In this document: one piece after another, positions 24,885 to 33,311 of the stretch
Position numbering within the stretch: the stretch's first letter is position 1
Layout of the letters: each line of letters begins with the position of its first letter
NCBI RefSeq assembly: GCF_002210425.1
Contig: NZ_MWQK01000005.1
Span: 186,001-250,000, forward strand
Length of the DNA stretch: 64,000 nt
DNA from: Fibrobacter sp. UWB2
GTDB taxonomy: Bacteria > Fibrobacterota > Fibrobacteria > Fibrobacterales > Fibrobacteraceae
Reading direction: 5' to 3'
Translations under genes and position numbers: made by a program
Notes under the pieces: model-generated
Databases searched by the model: none
The model's input: only the letters and a program-made list of their open reading frames with translations
What the model was told of the DNA's origin: nothing

Positions 24885-26042
24885 ATGTCAAACTTCAACA
24901 ATATCGAAACAAAACTCATTCACGGCGGCATTGATGGCGACAAAACTACAGGAGCTGTAAACGTCCCTATCTACCAGACTTCCACCTACAAGCAGGCAGG
25001 CCTTGGTGAAAACACGGGTTGGGAATATTCCCGCACAGGGAACCCGACGCGCGCAGCATTGGAAACGCTGATTGCAGAACTTGAAGGAGGAGTCGCAGGC
25101 TTTGCATTTGCAAGCGGCATGGCTGCAACAACAACCGTTCTTTCGCTTTTTAAGCAAGGAGACCGCATCATCATTTCGAGCAATGTCTATGGCGGCACTT
25201 TCCGCGTTTTGGACAAAGTTTTCAAGAATCTCGGAATTACTTATTCTATCGAAGACACGACCAATTTGAAAGCGCTTGAATCCAAAATAACACCCGATGT
25301 GAAAGCATTCTTTGTCGAAAGCCCTGCAAACCCGCTCTTGACGGTGACGGACTTGGCAGGCGTTGCCGCAATTGCCAAGAAGCACAACATTTTGACCATT
25401 GTCGATAACACATTTATGACGCCTTATTTGCAGCGTCCGATTGAATTGGGCGCCGACATCGTCGTGCATTCTGCGACAAAGTATTTAGGCGGTCACAGCG
25501 ACTTGGTGGCAGGGCTTGCTGTTGTCAATTCCAAGGAACTCGCTGAAAGGCTGGCATTTACGCAGAACGCAACCGGTGCTGTACTCGGACCTTTTGATTC
25601 GTTCCTCTTAATTCGCGGCATCAAGACGCTTGGCGTCCGCTTGGATCGTCACACAGAAAATGCCGAAACCATCGCAAAGTATCTCGAAAAGCACGATGCC
25701 GTAAAGCACGTTTATTATCCGGGACTCCCGACAGCACAAGGCTACGAAATCAACAAGAAGCAAGCCAAGAACGGTGGCGCTATGATTTCGTTCGAACTTC
25801 GTGAAAATTACGATATCAAAAAATTCTTCAGAGCTCTAAAACTCGTTTCTCTTGCTGAAAGCTTGGGCGGCGTCGAAAGCCTCGTATGCCATCCAGCCAC
25901 AATGACGCATGCATCTATCCCAAAGGAAATTCGCGAAAAAGTCGGCATCACTGACGGGCTCATTCGCTTATCCGTGGGCATTGAAAAAGTTGATGACATC
26001 ATCGCAGATGTTAACGCAGCCATTGAAGCCGCAAAAGCATAA
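24885..26042 (+). CDS. mccB: Cystathionine gamma-lyase / homocysteine gamma-lyase type enzyme (MccB-like)
   Basis: 385 residues of the Cys/Met PLP family, with EYSRTGNPTR, SGMAATT, VDNTFMTPYLQRP and PLP lysine K199 in HSATKYLGGHSD. The GGHSDLVAG form and length fit cystathionine gamma-lyase/synthase rather than MetY. The neighbouring OAS-dependent cystathionine beta-synthase-like gene reproduces the Bacillus mccA-mccB pair, which converts homocysteine to cysteine, so MccB is preferred over MetB. GGAGA precedes the ATG; a small hairpin GGCGCTA/TAGCGTC lies in the leader. Confidence 0.8.
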   Translation: MSNFNNIETKLIHGGIDGDKTTGAVNVPIYQTSTYKQAGLGENTGWEYSRTGNPTRAALETLIAELEGGVAGFAFASGMAATTTVLSLFKQGDRIIISSNVYGGTFRVLDKVFKNLGITYSIEDTTNLKALESKITPDVKAFFVESPANPLLTVTDLAGVAAIAKKHNILTIVDNTFMTPYLQRPIELGADIVVHSATKYLGGHSDLVAGLAVVNSKELAERLAFTQNATGAVLGPFDSFLLIRGIKTLGVRLDRHTENAETIAKYLEKHDAVKHVYYPGLPTAQGYEINKKQAKNGGAMISFELRENYDIKKFFRALKLVSLAESLGGVESLVCHPATMTHASIPKEIREKVGITDGLIRLSVGIEKVDDIIADVNAAIEAAKA

Positions 26043-26052
26043 GGAACAAGAT

Positions 26053-26964
26053 ATGCATTACTACGAATCCATGAAATCCCTGATTGGAAAAACACCGCTC
26101 GTAAAGCTCACGCATGTTGGAGTTCCTGAAGGCGTAAATTTATTCGTAAAACTTGAATTGTGGAACCCTTCGGGCAGCGTAAAAGACCGCGCCGGCCTTT
26201 ATATGGTCGAGGACGCGTTCGCCAAAGGGACGCTCAAACCTGGCGGAACGATTATCGAAGCAACCGCAGGCAATACCGGGCTTGGAATTGCATTTGCAGC
26301 ATTGAACCGCGGTGTGCGTGTCATTTTTGTAGTACCGACAAAATTTTCACAAGAAAAGCAGACGCTTTTGCGTGCGCTTGGCGCAGAACTCATCAACACC
26401 CCGCGTGAAGAAGGCATGCTCGGCGCAGAAAAGAAAGCAGAAGAACTGCTGAAGCAAATTCCGGATTCCATTTCTCTCAGACAATTCCACAACATGGCAA
26501 ATCCGCGCGCCCATTATGAAACGACAGGACCTGAAATTTACGATGATCTCGATGGCAACGTCGATTATGTTGTTGCAGGCGCAGGAAGCGGCGGAACGTT
26601 CTCGGGCATTCTCAAGGCGCTCAAGGAACGCAACCCCAAAATTCAAGGCGTGCTCGCTGACCCTGTAGGCTCCACAATGGGCGGTGGCGAACATGGCGAC
26701 TACAATATCGAAGGAATCGGAAACGATTTTATCGCAGACACTATGGACATGTCGCTTGTGGACCGCGTCATCAAAATTAACGATGACGACGCTTTCGGTG
26801 GTTCCCGTGAACTCGCGCAAAAAGAGGGAATTTTTGCGGGGTCTTCTTCGGGCGGCGCTTTCGCAGCAGCCAAGAAACTGATTGCATCGGGCGCTCGCGG
26901 GAACATTGTCTTTGTAGCCCCAGACCGTGGCGATCGTTACTTCAGCAAAGGTTTATACAAATAA
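26053..26964 (+). CDS. mccA: O-acetylserine-dependent cystathionine beta-synthase type enzyme (MccA-like)
   Basis: 303 residues. PLP lysine K44 in NPSGSVKDR; the loop EATAGNTG (69-76) has Ala where CysK has Ser, as in MccA/YrhA. Later SSSGGA and PDRGDRY. Such enzymes join O-acetylserine and homocysteine to cystathionine, which MccB then cleaves to cysteine. The ATG follows AAGGA, 10 nt after mccB. A general cysteine synthase is the alternative. Confidence 0.8.
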   Translation: MHYYESMKSLIGKTPLVKLTHVGVPEGVNLFVKLELWNPSGSVKDRAGLYMVEDAFAKGTLKPGGTIIEATAGNTGLGIAFAALNRGVRVIFVVPTKFSQEKQTLLRALGAELINTPREEGMLGAEKKAEELLKQIPDSISLRQFHNMANPRAHYETTGPEIYDDLDGNVDYVVAGAGSGGTFSGILKALKERNPKIQGVLADPVGSTMGGGEHGDYNIEGIGNDFIADTMDMSLVDRVIKINDDDAFGGSRELAQKEGIFAGSSSGGAFAAAKKLIASGARGNIVFVAPDRGDRYFSKGLYK

Positions 26965-27000
26965 CATAAAAATTCATCTTTAATTAGAGTGCACAAGTTT

Positions 27001-27870
27001 ATGATTAGCAAAACTGCGCTTTTATGCGCTCTTGCCCGAGCTGTCCACACTCACGCTAAAAGTGAAAAAATTTTTGAAGACGAATTTGCACAGGATTTTG
27101 TGAGCCTGAAGGAATATCGCCACGCACGCAATCTTGCAAGACAGTTCCTTCCTGCAAAAAAGTCGAAGCCCAAAGATTACCCGGCTAAGGATTTTATTGA
27201 CCAATACCTTCTCCCCATCATTCTTCCACGAAATCGATTTGCAGAAGACATTGTCGATGCCAAGCAGAAAACAGGAGACGTGCAATACGTTCTCTTGGGT
27301 GCGGGCCTAGATTCCTTTGCGCTTAGGAACAAAAGTCAAAACGTCGATGTCTTTGAACTAGATCTGTACGAAACACAAGTTTTCAAAATCGAGCGAACGC
27401 GAGAACTTTTCACAAAGAGGCGTCCCAAAGTTCACTTTGTAGAAATCGATTTCAACAAGGATAGCATCATCAGCAGATTGACAAACGCCGGATTTAATCC
27501 GAAAAAGCGCTCCGTCTTTTCGATTCTCGGCGTGTCCTACTACATTCCTATTGAAATCTTTTTCAAGACGATTGCGGAAATTTCTAAGATTGCAGCCCCC
27601 AATAGTGCAATAGTATTCGATTACTACGAAAAAGAGCGGGACAGTGCGGACAGCACAACCAAAATCAGCCGCTTAAAACAAATAACAGCATCGTGCGGCG
27701 AGTGTATGGTTGACGGATACGATCCCGTTCAAGTTGACAATTTGGCCAGGAAATCGGGCATCCAATATTGTCACGATCTTTCTCCCAAAGATATCGACAA
27801 TGCCTTTTTCAGCACATCAACTGGATTGTCCGCATTCGAGGGCGTTCATCTGATGTATTGCGGTTTGTAA
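27001..27870 (+). CDS. Class I SAM-dependent methyltransferase, LCM/TIGR00027 type
   Basis: 289 residues from the ATG at 27001 (an in-frame GTG at 26989 is possible; neither has a strong ribosome site). VLLGAGLDSFALR is the SAM-binding motif I of the leucine carboxyl methyltransferase-like family, VFELDLYETQ supplies the acidic residue, and SILGVSYYIP a later motif. The substrate is unknown. It follows mccB-mccA by 36 nt, recalling yrrT beside mccAB in Bacillus, so a role in SAM/homocysteine recycling or thiol methylation is inference. Confidence 0.7.
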   Translation: MISKTALLCALARAVHTHAKSEKIFEDEFAQDFVSLKEYRHARNLARQFLPAKKSKPKDYPAKDFIDQYLLPIILPRNRFAEDIVDAKQKTGDVQYVLLGAGLDSFALRNKSQNVDVFELDLYETQVFKIERTRELFTKRRPKVHFVEIDFNKDSIISRLTNAGFNPKKRSVFSILGVSYYIPIEIFFKTIAEISKIAAPNSAIVFDYYEKERDSADSTTKISRLKQITASCGECMVDGYDPVQVDNLARKSGIQYCHDLSPKDIDNAFFSTSTGLSAFEGVHLMYCGL

Positions 27871-27904
27871 AGCAAATCGTTAACAAGATAACTGACTGTT
27901 TTGT

Positions 27905-27921
27905 TATCGAGAAAGTCGATA
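27905..27921. promoter_or_regulatory. MET-box variant upstream of the rhodanese fusion
   Basis: TATCG-AGAAAGT-CGATA, a perfect inverted repeat with the same 7-nt spacing but TATCG arms. Weaker support than the TATAG sites. Confidence 0.35.
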
Positions 27922-28007
27922 TTTCGCTATTAAAAAAAAGTATTAGAAATAGACTTCACATGATTCTATTTTTATCTGGTTAAAATAAAATCGGGAAAGG
28001 TAAAGTC

Positions 28008-29012
28008 ATGTCTGAAGTCAAAATACTTGCTGCTAGAGATTTTTATAAGATTGATTTACAAAATTCAACTTTGCTTGATGTTCGCGAACCAAGCGAAGTG
28101 ATCGTCCGACCTATAAATGGCGCAGTTCAAGTTCCATTCTTTGAACTTTCAAAAAAAGTAGATTCCATTCCCAAAGACAAACCCGTTTATGTGTTCTGTT
28201 CGACAGGTGACCGCTCCGAACAAGTTGCAGAAATTCTTGCCGACAGAGATTACGAAGTCTACAATCTCGAAGGCGGGCTAGAAGCCTTTTCTAAAGTTCA
28301 CTTCGTTGATGCCAAAGGGGCAAAATGCCCCGGCCCCATCGTTCAAGTAGACGAGGCCATCAAAAGCGTTTCGCCTGGCGAAGAAGTGCAAATAGAAGCA
28401 ACCGAAAAGGCTTTTTATTCGGACATACAAATTTGGTGCCAGCGCACCGGCAACGAGCTAAAATCGCTCACAGAAAGAGACAATATAATTTATGCGACCG
28501 TCGTAAAGCGCAACGCCCCCGTCGCCGAAAAGCGAGAATTTGAACACGGCAAAACATTTGTCGTATTCAGCGGGGATTTAGACAAAGCAATCGCTTCGTT
28601 CATTATGGCAAATGGCGCAGCCGCGATGGGCCGCCCAGTTACAATGTTCTTTACCTTTTGGGGTGTAAGCCTTTTACGCAGACCAGAAAAAGTACGCGTC
28701 AAAAAATCGCTTATCGGAAAAATGTTCAGCTTTATGCTGCCGCGAGGTTCCAAAAAGCTCGGACTTTCACGCATGAACTTTGGCGGTATCGGTGCAAAAA
28801 TGATCCGCGCCGTGATGAAACAAAACGGAGTTTCTTCGCTCGAAGAACTGATTGAAAGCGCAAAGCAAAAAGGCATAAAGTTCGTTGCATGCCAAATGTC
28901 GATGGAACTCATGGGAATTACCGCCGAAGAATTGATTGACGGCGTGGAACTTGGTGGCGTCGCGACCATGCTCGGCTCTACTGAAAAATCCGACCTAACA
29001 TACTTTATATAA
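28008..29012 (+). CDS. Rhodanese-TusA-DsrE-like sulfur carrier fusion
   Basis: 334 residues in three parts. A rhodanese domain (1-95) has Cys64 in VFCSTGDRS. A TusA domain (98-165) has Cys107 in AKCPGP, the conserved sulfur-carrier motif. A DsrE/DsrF-like domain (about 185-334) has conserved GAAAMG, a possible acceptor in FVACQMS and a TYFI end. Each unit moves persulfide sulfur, so the fusion is a sulfur relay. It lacks the CoA-disulfide reductase domain often fused to such trios. Convergent with the ABC operon. Confidence 0.85.
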   Translation: MSEVKILAARDFYKIDLQNSTLLDVREPSEVIVRPINGAVQVPFFELSKKVDSIPKDKPVYVFCSTGDRSEQVAEILADRDYEVYNLEGGLEAFSKVHFVDAKGAKCPGPIVQVDEAIKSVSPGEEVQIEATEKAFYSDIQIWCQRTGNELKSLTERDNIIYATVVKRNAPVAEKREFEHGKTFVVFSGDLDKAIASFIMANGAAAMGRPVTMFFTFWGVSLLRRPEKVRVKKSLIGKMFSFMLPRGSKKLGLSRMNFGGIGAKMIRAVMKQNGVSSLEELIESAKQKGIKFVACQMSMELMGITAEELIDGVELGGVATMLGSTEKSDLTYFI

Positions 29013-29023
29013 CACTTGTCGAC

Positions 29024-29788
29024 TTAATTCGCCTTCGTCCAGAATAGCACCTTGCGTTTTACAAATTCAAAAAATTCCATAATCGCAAGGACAACAATGC
29101 CAGTCCACAAAATTCCCGCAACCATGTTGGGGTAATCGGAATAGTCAGCGTAGAATTGCACAAAGTGTCCAAGGCCTGTATTTTCGCCGAAGAGTTCAGC
29201 AACGGTGAGCATGATGAACGAAAGCCCCATACCTACGGAAAGCCCGGAAAATATGGACGGAAGGCTTGCAACAAATGCAATTCGCCACAAGTATTCAAAG
29301 CGACCGATGCCGATAATGGCGGCATTTCGCCTGTACTTTTCAGGAATGTCCGCAGCACCCGCGGCGGTATTCAAGTAGATAGGCCAAAAGGCCGCAATGA
29401 AAATAATGAAAGTAGAGGACAAGTAAAATGTCGGCAAAATCGCAATGGCGTAAGGGATGTAAACGTTAGGCGGAATGGGGGCCGCGAATCGTGAAATGGG
29501 CTTTAGCATAGTACCCACCCAAGGGACAGACCCCGAAACAATTCCGAGAGAGATTCCGACGACGGCAGCCGCGAAATAAGCAGGGACAAGTTTCAAAAGC
29601 GATGACCACGCACTGCGCAAAAGCTCCTCGCGAGAATTGAAAAGCGCCGTCAAAATCGCTTTAGGTGATGGGAACAAGTATTGACTGCTCCATTCCGGGC
29701 CGCTACTGATGAACGTCCAGATTCCAATCAAGAACAGAAGGAATAAAAATCCTGAAAATTTAGATAGATATTTCACAAAAATTCTCAT
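29024..29788 (-). CDS. ABC transporter permease, sulfonate/nitrate type (SsuC/TauC-like)
   Basis: 254 residues with about six membrane spans and the binding-protein-dependent EAA-like loop (IGIGRFEYLWRIAFVASLPSIFSGLSV). It is the last gene of the porin-SBP-ATPase-permease operon and overlaps the ATPase gene by 4 nt. Imports a small organic anion, probably an organosulfur compound given the context. Confidence 0.85.
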   Translation of the reverse strand: MRIFVKYLSKFSGFLFLLFLIGIWTFISSGPEWSSQYLFPSPKAILTALFNSREELLRSAWSSLLKLVPAYFAAAVVGISLGIVSGSVPWVGTMLKPISRFAAPIPPNVYIPYAIAILPTFYLSSTFIIFIAAFWPIYLNTAAGAADIPEKYRRNAAIIGIGRFEYLWRIAFVASLPSIFSGLSVGMGLSFIMLTVAELFGENTGLGHFVQFYADYSDYPNMVAGILWTGIVVLAIMEFFEFVKRKVLFWTKAN

Positions 29789-30600
29789 ATACTTGCGCCC
29801 TCCTGTACGGTATGCCCGAGTTTTTCAAGGATGTCCTTGTGGTAAGCTTCTTCAATTTCAACGATTGTCTTTTGGACTTTTTCGTTGCGGAACCATTCGC
29901 TACGGCTCTTTTTCACTGGAAAATCCAAAGGAATATCTGCGATGATACGGCCTGGCGTCGATCCCAAAACGATAATTCGACTTCCGAGATAAACGGCCTC
30001 GCGAATGTCGTGCGTTACAAACAAAGTCGTAATTGCACGGTCTTTAGAGCCTCGGCAAAGCTCCAAAACCAAATCTTGAAGGCTCGCACGATTTACAGGA
30101 TCAAGCGCACCAAAAGGCTCGTCCAAAAGAAGGGCATCTGCGCCGACGCTCAACGCTCTTGCAATGGCCCCGCGCTGACGCATACCGCCCGAAAGTTCAA
30201 AGGGATATTTATGAAGGCTCCCCGAAAGCCCTACTAAATTCAGGTATTCTTCTGCCAAATGTTTTGCAAAACTCCCCTTGACCTTTTTCGTCTTTTTAAT
30301 GGCAAGAGAAACGTTCTGTAGAAGCGTAAGCCAAGGAAAAAGAGTGTAGTCCTGAAAGACCACGCTCCTTTCAGAAGAAGGCTTTTCGATTTCCTTTCCG
30401 TTCCAATAGACATGGCCTTCGCTTGGCTTTGTAAGGCCGGCGAGAAGATTAAGCAAAGTGGTCTTGCCACTTCCGCTTTCGCCTAATAGACATACAAACT
30501 CGCCTGGTTTGATTTTCAAGTTGATGTCTTTCAGGATGGGTTTGCCATCATAGGAAAAAACGAGATTAGTCGCTTCGAAACCACTTTGTATTTGAGTCAT
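29785..30600 (-). CDS. ABC transporter ATP-binding protein (SsuB/TauB-like)
   Basis: 271 residues. Walker A GESGSGKTT (about 36-44), Q-loop VVFQDYTLFPW, signature LSGGMRQR, Walker B ALLLDEPFGALD, H-loop FVTHDI. The family energises import of sulfonates, taurine or nitrate. It begins 9 nt after the SBP gene. Confidence 0.9.
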   Translation of the reverse strand: MTQIQSGFEATNLVFSYDGKPILKDINLKIKPGEFVCLLGESGSGKTTLLNLLAGLTKPSEGHVYWNGKEIEKPSSERSVVFQDYTLFPWLTLLQNVSLAIKKTKKVKGSFAKHLAEEYLNLVGLSGSLHKYPFELSGGMRQRGAIARALSVGADALLLDEPFGALDPVNRASLQDLVLELCRGSKDRAITTLFVTHDIREAVYLGSRIIVLGSTPGRIIADIPLDFPVKKSRSEWFRNEKVQKTIVEIEEAYHKDILEKLGHTVQEGASI

Positions 30601-30609
30601 TTTAGTTCC

Positions 30610-31638
30610 TTAATTTCTAGATAGGAAAATCTTTTCGGCCTGCGCGTAGAATTCAGATTTGGGCTTTTGCTTGCGAAGTTCTGCGAGGGCGTCACGATAG
30701 TAGTTCGTGAGGACATATTGAGAGACCTTCTTGTCGGACTTGATGAACTCCGCATCCTTCAAGAAATCCCAGAAGAATTCAACGCCTTTCACGTTCGGGT
30801 CGGTATCCTGAGTCACGTAACCGCTGTAGAACGCTTTATTGACGAGAGCCGTATCAAGCTTAATCCACTTGGCGATAATTTCAACGCTCTTCTTGTGATC
30901 GTTTGCGACAAGTTCTTCGGCTTCAATCAGCGACTTGACCAAGCGCTTGTAAATGTCGTCACGGCCTTCAAGTTTGCGTAGCGATGCAATGAGGCGGCAG
31001 CAAATATGTCCCGGATTGATGTCCTTGCTGCGGAGCACTACGGAGAGGCCGGCTTCTTCGGCACGGAGGTCGTGCGGTCCCCATGTAACGCCGGCATACA
31101 CACTGCCGTTCTTTACCGCTTCGATAACTGCAGGCGGATTCTTGAGTTCTACAATAGTAACATCTTTACGCCAGTCAATACCTTCTTTTTTGAGGCCGCC
31201 GCGAACAATGGCATCCGCTGTTCCCAAACGGATTGTAGCGATTTTCTTTCCCTTGAGATCGCTCAGTTTTTTGACGGAGCCTGCATTTTCCTTGCGGGTA
31301 ATCACAGCCTGGTCGCCACCCATGAGGCCGCCAATAACGCGAATATCAGCACCCTGCGAAACATGGATAAGCGGAGCAAGAGAGCCAAATGCACCAGCAT
31401 CGAGCTTTCCGGCACGAACGGCAGCAATGCCATCGCCAGAATTCGAGAATTCCACCAATTCTACGTCAAGGCCGTTCTTCTTGAAAATGCCCGCATCTTT
31501 TGCGATGAAGAATTTGCCCTGGCCCGTAGAAGAGAGATAGCCGATGGAAAGTTTGTCTGCGGCGATTGTGGAAGTCACGCAGGCGAGAACGAACAGGAAT
31601 GCCGATGCAATTCGAGTGTGTAATTTATTCTGAGTCAT
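30610..31638 (-). CDS. ABC transporter substrate-binding protein, SsuA/NMT1-like
   Basis: 342 residues with a signal peptide (about 1-31, ending STIAAD) and the two-lobed NMT1/SsuA fold (GYLSSTGQGKFFIAKD..., LKGKKIATIRLGTADA). The ATG at 31638 has GGAG 9 nt before it, better than the in-frame ATG at 31653. The STGQGKF pocket loop and operon with an outer-membrane porin suggest uptake of a larger sulfonate or thioether; the ligand is not deducible. Confidence 0.85.
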   Translation of the reverse strand: MTQNKLHTRIASAFLFVLACVTSTIAADKLSIGYLSSTGQGKFFIAKDAGIFKKNGLDVELVEFSNSGDGIAAVRAGKLDAGAFGSLAPLIHVSQGADIRVIGGLMGGDQAVITRKENAGSVKKLSDLKGKKIATIRLGTADAIVRGGLKKEGIDWRKDVTIVELKNPPAVIEAVKNGSVYAGVTWGPHDLRAEEAGLSVVLRSKDINPGHICCRLIASLRKLEGRDDIYKRLVKSLIEAEELVANDHKKSVEIIAKWIKLDTALVNKAFYSGYVTQDTDPNVKGVEFFWDFLKDAEFIKSDKKVSQYVLTNYYRDALAELRKQKPKSEFYAQAEKIFLSRN

Positions 31639-31655
31639 TGTAGAATTCTCCATTG

Positions 31656-32867
31656 TTAGAAGGCGTAAGTTGCAGAAAGGTGATAACGATTCAGGTCCGC
31701 TTCTTTTACCGTATTGGCAATCAAGTAATCCGTTTGAACGTGAAGGTATTCGAATCCCAACGAGAATGCGTCTGTCAAATTGTAGGTCGTGTTGGCAAAG
31801 AACGATAAGTTTTGTTCACGGCCACCGGCTTTTCTAATATCTTCACGTTTTAGCTTGTCAAGTCCGGCACCCACATTAAAGGCCAACTTTTGGATAAATT
31901 TGGCTTGCAAGGCAATCCATCCACCGTAAGCACCAATGCTTCTTACGCTTTCGGGGTCTTCAGTATTCGAAACCAGTCCGCGTCCAATACCGGCTGCGTA
32001 TGTATCGAGATTAGCACCGACAAAATACTCACCAAGGAAGGTAAAGTTGCTTGTGATGGGGAGGGTCAAATCAACGTTAAAAGACCATGAGGGAATATCC
32101 TTAGTATCACCAGTGGCATCCAAGTCAACTTCTTCTTGGCCATAATGACCAGAAATACCTAAACCGAACTTTTTGTTTTCAACCCAAAGCGGAATGGCAA
32201 TACCGATGCGTCCCTGAATGGTAGGAACGTCTGCATCGACACCGGTCTCTGAAGCAGAAGAAGTGTTGTACGGCTGCGTTTCGCCGATAGTGCGAACAAG
32301 AGCAACGGCAAAGTCTAAAGAGCCATTACCAACAGGAACTTTTTCGGTCAGTCGGAGTTGTGCTCTGCGAAGGCCCGGATCACCAGAGTTGTTAAGAACG
32401 CCAGCATTGAGCGTTGGAGTCACGAGGGGAGAAATCAAATCCCATGTCTGACCGCCCAAAATGGAGAAACCGGACTTGCCAAAAGAAATTTCGCCGTAAC
32501 CATGACGGAGGCGTGGGACAGGCGCATTACCGGAACCGCCGCCGTAGAAATCAACTTCGATTTTACCGTTCGCCTTGAAGAACGAAGTATCGCTACCGCT
32601 CGAAAGATTCAAACCGATTCGAGTGAGGTTCGGCGTGAAATGCCAGCCACCATCGTTTTTGTTGGCAATATCCGATTGAGCAGCAAAGTTTGCAAAGTTG
32701 CCATTATTGCTCTTGGAATCTTCGTAGGCGGCGTTCAAAGACGCAAAACCATAGAGTGTAGCACTTACGCCAGATTTCGTGGTAACAGCAATAGGTTCAG
32801 CAGCAATTGCAGTAATTGAAGACAAAAGAACAATTTGAGCTATAGATTTTTTAATATTGAAATTCAT
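31656..32867 (-). CDS. Outer-membrane porin, DcaP-like
   Basis: 403 residues. A signal peptide ends near AIAAEP; LYGFASLNAAYED and FFKANGKIEVDFYGG strands are typical of DcaP-type 16-strand porins, and the C terminus ends in aromatic YAF for barrel assembly. DcaP porins pass negatively charged small molecules, matching a sulfonate-type importer in the same operon. First gene of the operon, with a Cys leader peptide (32967-32999) upstream. GGAG lies before the ATG within GGAGTTCCTCC, which can hide the ribosome site. Confidence 0.8.
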   Translation of the reverse strand: MNFNIKKSIAQIVLLSSITAIAAEPIAVTTKSGVSATLYGFASLNAAYEDSKSNNGNFANFAAQSDIANKNDGGWHFTPNLTRIGLNLSSGSDTSFFKANGKIEVDFYGGGSGNAPVPRLRHGYGEISFGKSGFSILGGQTWDLISPLVTPTLNAGVLNNSGDPGLRRAQLRLTEKVPVGNGSLDFAVALVRTIGETQPYNTSSASETGVDADVPTIQGRIGIAIPLWVENKKFGLGISGHYGQEEVDLDATGDTKDIPSWSFNVDLTLPITSNFTFLGEYFVGANLDTYAAGIGRGLVSNTEDPESVRSIGAYGGWIALQAKFIQKLAFNVGAGLDKLKREDIRKAGGREQNLSFFANTTYNLTDAFSLGFEYLHVQTDYLIANTVKEADLNRYHLSATYAF

Positions 32868-32966
32868 GGAGGAACTCCTATTTTTTTTGTTTGAGTTTAG
32901 TAACCACGCAGAGCAATATTCTGCGCACTTTTAAAATTGCCGATTAGCCTTTAAAAAGGCTTTGGC

Positions 32967-32999
32967 TTAGTTATTGGAGAATTTACAGCTACAACACAT
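32967..32999 (-). CDS. Cysteine-rich leader peptide of the porin-ABC operon
   Basis: A 10-residue frame MCCSCKFSNN with GAGGA 8 nt before the ATG. It lies in the 5' leader about 60 nt after the predicted promoter (33062-33090) and is followed by the palindrome AGCCTTT-TT-AAAGGCT and a second stem CGCAGA/TCTGCG. Three Cys codons right after the start argue for cysteine sensing. No T-tract follows, so control would be at translation or through RNA structure. Confidence 0.6.
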   Translation of the reverse strand: MCCSCKFSNN

Positions 33000-33061
33000 A
33001 TAGGTATCCTCGTGTTGATTTGTGGAAGTTTCGGAACACAATGTTCTCGATTACGCTGCAT

Positions 33062-33090
33062 AAATTAGAAAACAAAAAATGGTTTGTAAA
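33062..33090 (-). promoter_or_regulatory. Promoter of the porin-ABC operon
   Basis: Minus strand TTTACA (33085-33090), 17 nt, TAATTT (33062-33067). Confidence 0.5.
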
Positions 33091-33161
33091 ATACTTTATT
33101 TTTATCACAAGATATAAGAAAATTATTTACATATAAAGTACAATTATACAAAACAAACTCA

Positions 33162-33178
33162 AATAGCAGTAGTCTATA
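33162..33178. promoter_or_regulatory. MET-box-like dyad upstream of the porin-ABC operon
   Basis: AATAG-CAGTAGT-CTATA, 71 nt upstream of the -35 on the minus strand. Confidence 0.45.
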
Positions 33179-33222
33179 CATGTACAATAGATTCCCGCCG
33201 GAGTTTATCATACGAGCATTAT

Positions 33223-33253
33223 AAAAAAGGAAATGCCCGATCAAGTCGGGCAT
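33223..33253 (-). terminator. Terminator of the nifH-D-K operon (system 2)
   Basis: Minus strand ATGCCCGA-CTTGA-TCGGGCAT followed by TTCCTTTTTT. It belongs to the REP-like hairpin family and is preceded by another hairpin at 33270-33291. Confidence 0.7.
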
Positions 33254-33269
33254 GACGTTCTCTTCTGTC

Positions 33270-33291
33270 ACCCCGGCCACAGTGCCGGGGT
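33270..33291. repeat. REP-like palindrome (CCCCGGC/GCCGGGG)
   Basis: ACCCCGGC-CACAGT-GCCGGGGT just downstream of the NifK-like gene; a member of the same family as 18289-18320. Confidence 0.7.
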
Positions 33292-33311
33292 CAACTTTTT
33301 ACGGCATTTTT

